This document shows positions 59,392 to 64,000 of a stretch of DNA of 64,000 nucleotides, piece after piece. The position numbers were made by a program, and so were the translations under genes. Numbering within the stretch: position 1 is the first letter of the stretch; each line of letters opens with the position of its first letter. Source of the DNA: Mycolicibacterium flavescens (lineage in GTDB: Bacteria > Actinomycetota > Actinomycetes > Mycobacteriales > Mycobacteriaceae); contig LR134353.1 of the NCBI GenBank assembly GCA_900637135.1, forward strand, positions 4,836,001-4,900,000, given 5' to 3'. The notes below the pieces were generated by a model that was not told the DNA's origin, did no database searches, and saw only the letters and a program-made list of their open reading frames with translations.

Positions 59392-60239
59392 TGGTGTTCC
59401 GTTCTCTGGTTGGAGTCGAAGTCTCGGGTCAGTTTCAGGTCGGGGAACCACGCCCCGTCGGGCAGCGTTGCGGTGAGCCGCTCGACGGCGGTAGCGATCG
59501 CCATCGGCGTGCCGGGCGTGAACGTCGAGACCCATTCGCCGTCGAACGCCTTCGCTGGATGGACGAGCACCCTGCCCTCACGAGTGTCGACGACGCTAAC
59601 GCCGACATCGGTGCTCACGCGGTGGCCGTCACGGTGGTCGCCGGCCAGGATCTCCACATAGCTGCGGTCCGTCGCGTAGGCCGCTTCGACGACTGCGCGT
59701 GCGCTCGGCGGGATGCCAAGGAACTCGATCACGTCGTCCAGCGTCGCGCCGTTGCGCAGCTGCTCATCGGCGCGCGCGCCGATGCGCGCGGGTATCGCGA
59801 ACTCGTCGAACCTGGCCGGCGGGCGCCCCGACAGGCCCGCAGTCAGGATGGGAACCAACGCCTGCGGATGGTCCACCTCCAACGCGCTGAGCGTCACGAG
59901 GCCGTCGCCGCGCAGCGCGACGACGGTGTCGTCGTCACGGCGCGCAACGTGCCCGCGCAGCATCTTGCCCGAGCCGCGCACGAACCGGAGTTCAAGCCAA
60001 CGCCGGGGCCGGCATGTCGTCGTGACCCATTGCCGGACATGGGGTTCGACGACACCGTCGGTCGTCATCACACCCATCCCGACCAGTTCGGCCGACAACC
60101 TGGCTTCGAACTCCGCCCGCTCAGCGTGGTCGCTGTAGGGCGGGGTGATGGCCAGCACCCAGGGGTAGTTGCCGGCCCCCGACGCGTCGGCGACGAACCA
60201 GGCCTGCTCCGCGGTCAGCTCGACTGCGTTAACTGCCAC
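59376..60239 (-). CDS. espG3: ESX-3 secretion chaperone EspG3
   Basis: 287 aa. Matches EspG3 in start (NAVELTAEQAWFVADA) and in PWVLAITPPYSDHAERAEFE and the VLVHPAKAFDGEWVSTFTPG region. EspG chaperones bind the hydrophobic tip of cognate PPE proteins in the cytosol and keep PE/PPE pairs soluble before export. It lies 6 bp downstream of esxH. Counterpart of Rv0289. Confidence 0.93.
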   Translation of the reverse strand: MAVNAVELTAEQAWFVADASGAGNYPWVLAITPPYSDHAERAEFEARLSAELVGMGVMTTDGVVEPHVRQWVTTTCRPRRWLELRFVRGSGKMLRGHVARRDDDTVVALRGDGLVTLSALEVDHPQALVPILTAGLSGRPPARFDEFAIPARIGARADEQLRNGATLDDVIEFLGIPPSARAVVEAAYATDRSYVEILAGDHRDGHRVSTDVGVSVVDTREGRVLVHPAKAFDGEWVSTFTPGTPMAIATAVERLTATLPDGAWFPDLKLTRDFDSNQRTEHQWQTV

Positions 60240-60245
60240 CGTCGG

Positions 60246-60536
60246 TTAGCCACCCCATTTGGCGCCTTCGGCCTGGTCCCGGGCGCTCATCGTCATGGTG
60301 TTCTGCTCGTGGGTGGCGGCCATCGCACGGTACGCGCGCACCAGTTCCTCGAGGGCGAGGTTCCACTGCGCCTGCCAAGCCTGATAGGTCGTGCCGGTGT
60401 CGCCCTGCCAGGCCCCGGCCAAAGCCGCCTGCTCGCTGGCGATGTCGGCGCCGACGGCGTGCAGGGCGCCCGAATATCCGGCCATCTCACCCGAATGGGC
60501 CAGCATCGCCGGGTAGTTGTACATGATCTGAGACAT
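60246..60536 (-). CDS. esxH: WXG100 protein EsxH (TB10.4 type)
   Basis: 96 aa. Starts MSQIMYNYPAMLAHSGEMAG and has the WxG turn W43-Q-G and a C-terminal KWGG. It pairs with EsxG and is exported by ESX-3, supporting iron and zinc acquisition. Of the zinc ligands reported for M. tuberculosis EsxH (His14, His70, His76, Glu77), residue 70 is Arg here (RAYRAM) while 14, 76 and 77 are kept. 36 bp separate it from esxG. Confidence 0.96.
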   Translation of the reverse strand: MSQIMYNYPAMLAHSGEMAGYSGALHAVGADIASEQAALAGAWQGDTGTTYQAWQAQWNLALEELVRAYRAMAATHEQNTMTMSARDQAEGAKWGG

Positions 60537-60572
60537 CAGGTTCTCCCTTGTAGGTCTAGGTCAGTTCGAAGT

Positions 60573-60866
60573 TCAGATACCGGTGTAGGTGCTGGCCGCC
60601 GCGGCGTCCTGCGCCACGTAGGTGCCCGCCGCGTCACCCAGGTTGGCCTGCGCGATGTCGAGCAGCATGTTGACCTTCGCGGAAACCTCGAGGAAGCGCG
60701 CGTGCGCTGCCTGGAAGGCCGCGGAGGACTCGCCCATGTGGAATGCCTGTGCCGACTGCGCTGCCTGCTCGGCCTGCGCCATGGTGCTACGCATGAGGGC
60801 TGCCTTCGCCGAGAACGCGGCCTCGGATGACACGAGCTGCGGGATGTGAGCGTCCAGGAGGCTCAT
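60573..60866 (-). CDS. esxG: WXG100-like protein EsxG
   Basis: 97 aa. The family pattern is clear: SLLDAHIPQLVSSEAAFSAK, ESSAAFQAAHARF, DIAQANLGDAAGTYVAQDAA. As in other EsxG proteins the WxG turn is replaced by GESSAAF, and a YxxxD export signal (YVAQD) lies in the tail. It is the obligate helical partner of EsxH. A GGAAAGGAA-like ribosome site precedes the ATG. Confidence 0.96.
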   Translation of the reverse strand: MSLLDAHIPQLVSSEAAFSAKAALMRSTMAQAEQAAQSAQAFHMGESSAAFQAAHARFLEVSAKVNMLLDIAQANLGDAAGTYVAQDAAAASTYTGI

Positions 60867-60918
60867 GGATGTTCCTTTCGGATTGTGGTTCGGCGGAATG
60901 AGTTTCGGTCAGTTCGGT

Positions 60919-62484
60919 TCAGTCGTTTTCTCCCCCCTTGTGATCCCAGTCGCTGGGCAACATGGGTTCGGTGGGTCCACCGCCGAAGGAGTCTCCGGCG
61001 AGTTCGGTCAGCCCGCTCGCCTCCTCGGCTTCCGACTTGGTCGCAGCACCGGTGAAACCCACTGCGCCCGCGCCCTTTTCCGATGCGGCGACATGCGGAC
61101 GCCGGACCGTTTCGCGCGGCGGGGCCGCGTCCTCGGGCTCGTCGGGTTCGTAATCCATGTAGGCGTCGGCGTACTGGCGTTGGTGGATCGGCTGCGGCCG
61201 CTTGCGACGGGCCTTGCGTTTGGCCAGCGACGATGCGGCGGCAGCGGCGGCGGCCGACGCAGCCATGTCCGATGCGGGCGCCTTCAAGCCGGTGCCCTCG
61301 CGGAACGTCGGGGAAACACCTTCTTCGGGATCCGGACCGGCAACCGCATACGGCACCACCGGCGCCGCAGCCGCAGCTGGTGCGGCACCCGCGGGCGCCG
61401 CACCGGCGGCCACCGACGCCGCCGGAGCGGCCGGAGCCGCCGGAACCGCCGGTGCCACGGTGGCGACCGGCGGAAGCGATTCCGCTCGCGGCTCGGCGAC
61501 GGGCCGGATGGGTGCAGGCGCGGGAGCGGGCGCAGGCTCGGATGCGGCGGCCGGAACCGGCTCCGGGGTCTGCGACTGGACGATCAGGCCGATCAACAGT
61601 GGCAGCCAGATCGGAGCGCTGAGAATCAACGACCACGTGGCCCACCCGAGCGGCTGCGTGATTGCCTGGTAAAGGACGAACAACAGAATTAGTCCGGACG
61701 ACGGGTTGAAGAGCCACCCGAAGAAGCCGTTCAGGAAGTCGCTGAGAATGTCCAGGACGTTGCCGAAGAACTGACGCGCGAAGTTCAGGATCGATTCGAA
61801 GAAGTCCTCGAAGAACCTCATGATCTCGCGCAGCAGGTCGGCGATGGAGTCGGCGATGTTCCGTGCCCCGCCGGAGTCCGCAGCGGTGGCCGCCGCCCCG
61901 GCCTGCATGACGTCGGCAGCGGCGGCTCCCGCCTCGCCCACACCCGGCGCCAGCAGCAGAGGCGCGGGAGGCGTGACCGGCGTGGCCGCCACCGCGGCAC
62001 CCGACACCGCCTGATAGGTGCCCATCGTCGTCGCGGCCTGGATCCACATCCGGACGTAATCGGCCTCGTTCAAAGCGATCGGAATCGTGTTGATGCCCAG
62101 GAAGTTGGTGGCGAGCAATACGGCGTGGGTGGACTTGTTGAGCGCCAGCTCGGCCATCGTCGGCATCGTCGCCACCGCCGTGGTGTACGCCGCGGCCGCG
62201 GTCCCGTGCTGCGCAGCCGCGGCCGCGCTGTTCGCGCTGGCCTGTGCCAGCCAGGTGAGGTAGGGCGTATGCGCGGCCGCATACTGGGCGGCGCTCGGGC
62301 CTTCCCACGCGCCGCCCTGCACCGAACCGAGAACAGCGGTCAACTCGGCTGCCGCAGAGGAGTATTCAGCCGCCAACGCCTGCCACGCCCCCGCCGCCGC
62401 CAGCAGCGAACCCGGGCCGGGTCCGCTGCTCAGCATGGCCGAGTGGACCTCCGGGGGGAGGGCCATCCAGATGGGAGCCGTCAC
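60919..62484 (-). CDS. ppe4: PPE4 protein of ESX-3
   Basis: 521 aa. The PPE domain (1-180) begins MTAPIWMALPPEVHSAML and has the GGAWEGPSAAQY turn. A hydrophobic/Pro-Ala middle (LLLAPGVGEAG, FFEDFFESILNFARQFF, LIGLIVQSQTP) precedes a Pro/Ala-rich and then Arg/Lys-rich end (LAKRKARRKRPQP) that resembles the C-terminal PPE-SVP-like region. It forms a heterodimer with PE5 and is recognised by EspG3. In M. smegmatis and M. tuberculosis PPE4 is needed for siderophore-iron use. Confidence 0.93.
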   Translation of the reverse strand: MTAPIWMALPPEVHSAMLSSGPGPGSLLAAAGAWQALAAEYSSAAAELTAVLGSVQGGAWEGPSAAQYAAAHTPYLTWLAQASANSAAAAAQHGTAAAAYTTAVATMPTMAELALNKSTHAVLLATNFLGINTIPIALNEADYVRMWIQAATTMGTYQAVSGAAVAATPVTPPAPLLLAPGVGEAGAAAADVMQAGAAATAADSGGARNIADSIADLLREIMRFFEDFFESILNFARQFFGNVLDILSDFLNGFFGWLFNPSSGLILLFVLYQAITQPLGWATWSLILSAPIWLPLLIGLIVQSQTPEPVPAAASEPAPAPAPAPIRPVAEPRAESLPPVATVAPAVPAAPAAPAASVAAGAAPAGAAPAAAAAPVVPYAVAGPDPEEGVSPTFREGTGLKAPASDMAASAAAAAAASSLAKRKARRKRPQPIHQRQYADAYMDYEPDEPEDAAPPRETVRRPHVAASEKGAGAVGFTGAATKSEAEEASGLTELAGDSFGGGPTEPMLPSDWDHKGGEND

Positions 62485-62486
62485 GG

Positions 62487-62795
62487 TCAGCCTCCGGCGA
62501 CCAGGTAGCTCGCCGCGGCGGCAGCGTCACCGGTGGCATAGCTGATGCCGGACTGGCCGACGCCGACACCGGAGCGGCCCAATTCCTCCACCCCGAGGGC
62601 GGCCATCGAATTGTGCTGTGCCCCATGAGCACTCAAGCTGACGGCGGTCTGGATCGACACCGCATCGACGGCGGGCGGAATCACGGCGGTGACCGCGGGC
62701 GCGGCGGCGGCGTGAGCCGCTGCCAACCGGGCCGTCAACGCCTCGACGGCGGAAGCCGCCGCGGCGAGGCCTTCGGGAACGACGCGAAGAGTCAT
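62487..62795 (-). CDS. pe5: PE5 protein of ESX-3
   Basis: 102 aa, PE domain only. The PE dipeptide is at residues 7-8 (MTLRVVPEGLAAAASAVEAL) and the export motif YxxxD occurs as YATGD near the end. Partner of PPE4; 2 bp separate their coding sequences. Its ATG overlaps the eccC3 stop by one base (TGATG). Confidence 0.95.
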   Translation of the reverse strand: MTLRVVPEGLAAAASAVEALTARLAAAHAAAAPAVTAVIPPAVDAVSIQTAVSLSAHGAQHNSMAALGVEELGRSGVGVGQSGISYATGDAAAAASYLVAGG

Positions 62796-64000
62796 CAGTT
62801 GAACTCCCTTCCACTGTTGCCGTTGTTTCCTGAGCGTCCTGCCACCGCGTCTGCGAACGGGTTGACGAGTTGCAGGAACGTGGGGGCATCGCCATCATCC
62901 AGCAGCATCGCTCGGCCCGCAGGCAGACGCCGGAACCGATGTCCCCGGATCTTTCCGCTGTCCTGCGGGTTGCCCGACAGCATCAGGATCGCCGCCTGCA
63001 GCTCATTGAGCCGGCGCAGCAGGGGTGCTGTCATCAGGGCGTGTGCCGAACCGGTGGCGCGTGCGGTCACGATGACGCGAAGGCCCAGCTCGCTTGCCTG
63101 CGACAGCAATCCGATGATGCCAGTCCACGGGCGCTGCCCGACGAACGGCCCGCTGACCGCGGGCGCATCCGGGATCTGGTCGACGTCGTCGATGATCAGA
63201 TAGTGGGTGTGGCCGTCCTCGCCGGACTGGTACTTCCACCTGCTCAGCTCCTGCGGTGACAGGCCCGCAGGCGGTCGGCGCTTCTCCAGCAGGGCGGTGA
63301 GCCCGAGCATCGCCGGAGTGATCCGGTCGATGTTCGGGGTGTACTCGTTGTCCGGGAACAGCGGCTCGTCTACCAGATGCAGACGCCGGTCGATCACCGT
63401 GAACGCGACGCGGTCCGGGGTGGAGTTCTCCCGGATGGTGCGAATCACGTGACGCAGCAACGTCGTCTTGCCCGACCTGGCGTCGCCGAACACCATCATC
63501 AACGGGTTCTGGTCGAACGCCATCGGCACGGACGCGAGATCCTCCTCGCGCTGGCCGATGACCACCTGTTCCGGCGCCGGATACAACGGGGCCACAACGT
63601 CGGGCGCGAGATCATGCGGCAACAACCGCACCGGCGGTGCCGTGACACCCCGATGGCGGGCGTTTATCACCCTGATGTCGCGCAGCGCCGGCTCGGCGAA
63701 CAGGAAGTGCTCGGCGGCCATGGTCAGGCCGCGGCCCGGCTGCTCGGCGGGCACCGCTTCGGCGGGCCTGCGCAGCGCACCGGTGACCCGCACATTGCTG
63801 TCGCGCGGATCCGACAGCTTCAGTTCGAGGCGCAGGCCCAGACCGTCGCGCATGGCCAACGGAACCTCGAGCCAATTCGGAGTCGTGATGACGGCGTGGA
63901 TGCCGTAGGACATACCGGTGTTGACCAGCTCGGTGACCTTCGACAGCAACGGGTTCCGGGTGTTGAAGGTGTCGGTGTTGTCCCGGCTGAACGCGTAGAG
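62795..64000 (-). CDS. eccC3: ESX-3 ATPase EccC3, C-terminal part
   Basis: The last 401 residues; the gene runs beyond the window edge. It covers most of ATPase domain 2's end (SYGIHAVITTPNWLEVPLAM, LGLRLELKLSDPRDSNV) and all of domain 3, with the P-loop FGDARSGKTTLLRHVI and Walker B HYLIIDDVDQI. EccC is the FtsK-type motor that recruits Esx and PE/PPE substrates at the membrane. The ESX-3 promoter with its iron/zinc control (IdeR, Zur) would lie upstream, outside the window. Confidence 0.94.
   Translation of the reverse strand, partial: LYAFSRDNTDTFNTRNPLLSKVTELVNTGMSYGIHAVITTPNWLEVPLAMRDGLGLRLELKLSDPRDSNVRVTGALRRPAEAVPAEQPGRGLTMAAEHFLFAEPALRDIRVINARHRGVTAPPVRLLPHDLAPDVVAPLYPAPEQVVIGQREEDLASVPMAFDQNPLMMVFGDARSGKTTLLRHVIRTIRENSTPDRVAFTVIDRRLHLVDEPLFPDNEYTPNIDRITPAMLGLTALLEKRRPPAGLSPQELSRWKYQSGEDGHTHYLIIDDVDQIPDAPAVSGPFVGQRPWTGIIGLLSQASELGLRVIVTARATGSAHALMTAPLLRRLNELQAAILMLSGNPQDSGKIRGHRFRRLPAGRAMLLDDGDAPTFLQLVNPFADAVAGRSGNNGNSGREFN

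Noticed and set aside
1..64000. CRISPR arrays, rRNA genes, riboswitches
   Set aside because: No regularly spaced repeats, rRNA signatures or recognisable riboswitch cores were found by eye.

Overview
The window reads as core chromosome of a fast-growing mycobacterium (Mycolicibacterium type). GC content is high, GTG and TTG starts are common, and ATGA/TGATG overlaps join many genes. The right end (about 55.6-64.0 kb, minus strand) is an ESX-3 locus in canonical order: eccC3 (cut by the window edge), PE5, PPE4, esxG, esxH, espG3, eccD3, mycP3, eccE3. It is followed by counterparts of the M. tuberculosis Rv0293c-Rv0296c block: an alpha/beta hydrolase, tam, the Stf0 sulfotransferase and a sulfatase. 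The left end carries counterparts of Rv0338c (etfD), Rv0337c (aspC), Rv0322 (udgA), Rv0321 (dcd) and Rv0320. All family and homology statements come from memory and visible motifs; no search was run.

Layout. 0-13.8 kb: an Hsp70-like membrane ATPase, the EtfD Fe-S oxidoreductase behind two strong palindromes, an aminotransferase, a YibE/F membrane protein, two small enzymes, udgA with a coupled cytochrome P450, a proline-rich membrane protein and dcd, ending at a tRNA-Gly(CCC). 13.9-31.4 kb is an accessory segment between dcd/tRNA-Gly and the Rv0320-like gene. It holds a lipase, an orphan solute-binding lipoprotein, a PknD-like NHL kinase coupled to an EmbR-like FHA regulator, several secreted proteins, and a lower-GC island (about 22.2-28.1 kb). 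The island carries an SxtJ/SGNH fusion, a micro-ORF, a carbamoyltransferase, a DUF5989-like peptide and a methyltransferase. 31.4-37.8 kb: an Rv0320-like exported protein, an SDR, and a tight five-gene operon (GH26-like glycosidase, GAF-SpoIIE phosphatase, BcsA-like GT2, STAS protein, RsbW-like kinase). 37.9-41.4 kb: a second proline-rich membrane protein and a second Hsp70-like membrane ATPase. 41.5-51.1 kb: mixed metabolic and envelope genes, including an ArsR regulator with a perfect inverted repeat in front of it, two PAP2 phosphatases (one fused to a diacylglycerol-kinase-like domain) and a 13E12-type HNH protein. 51.3-55.6 kb: the sulfatase/Stf0/tam/hydrolase block. 55.6-64 kb: ESX-3.

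How genes work together. Three groups stand out as possible systems. (1) The operon at 32.9-37.7 kb joins a processive polysaccharide synthase and a glycosidase with a complete phosphatase/STAS/kinase partner switch. (2) The 22.5-26.2 kb cassette uses translational coupling to join a membrane SxtJ-SGNH fusion, a TobZ/NodU-type carbamoyltransferase and a DUF5989 peptide, and may modify a surface glycan or lipid. (3) The NHL kinase and EmbR-like regulator form a receptor-to-transcription pair. The four Hsp70-like or DUF7159-like proteins with membrane anchors and proline-rich tails are a further recurring theme. No CRISPR array, integrase, rRNA or intact insertion sequence was seen.
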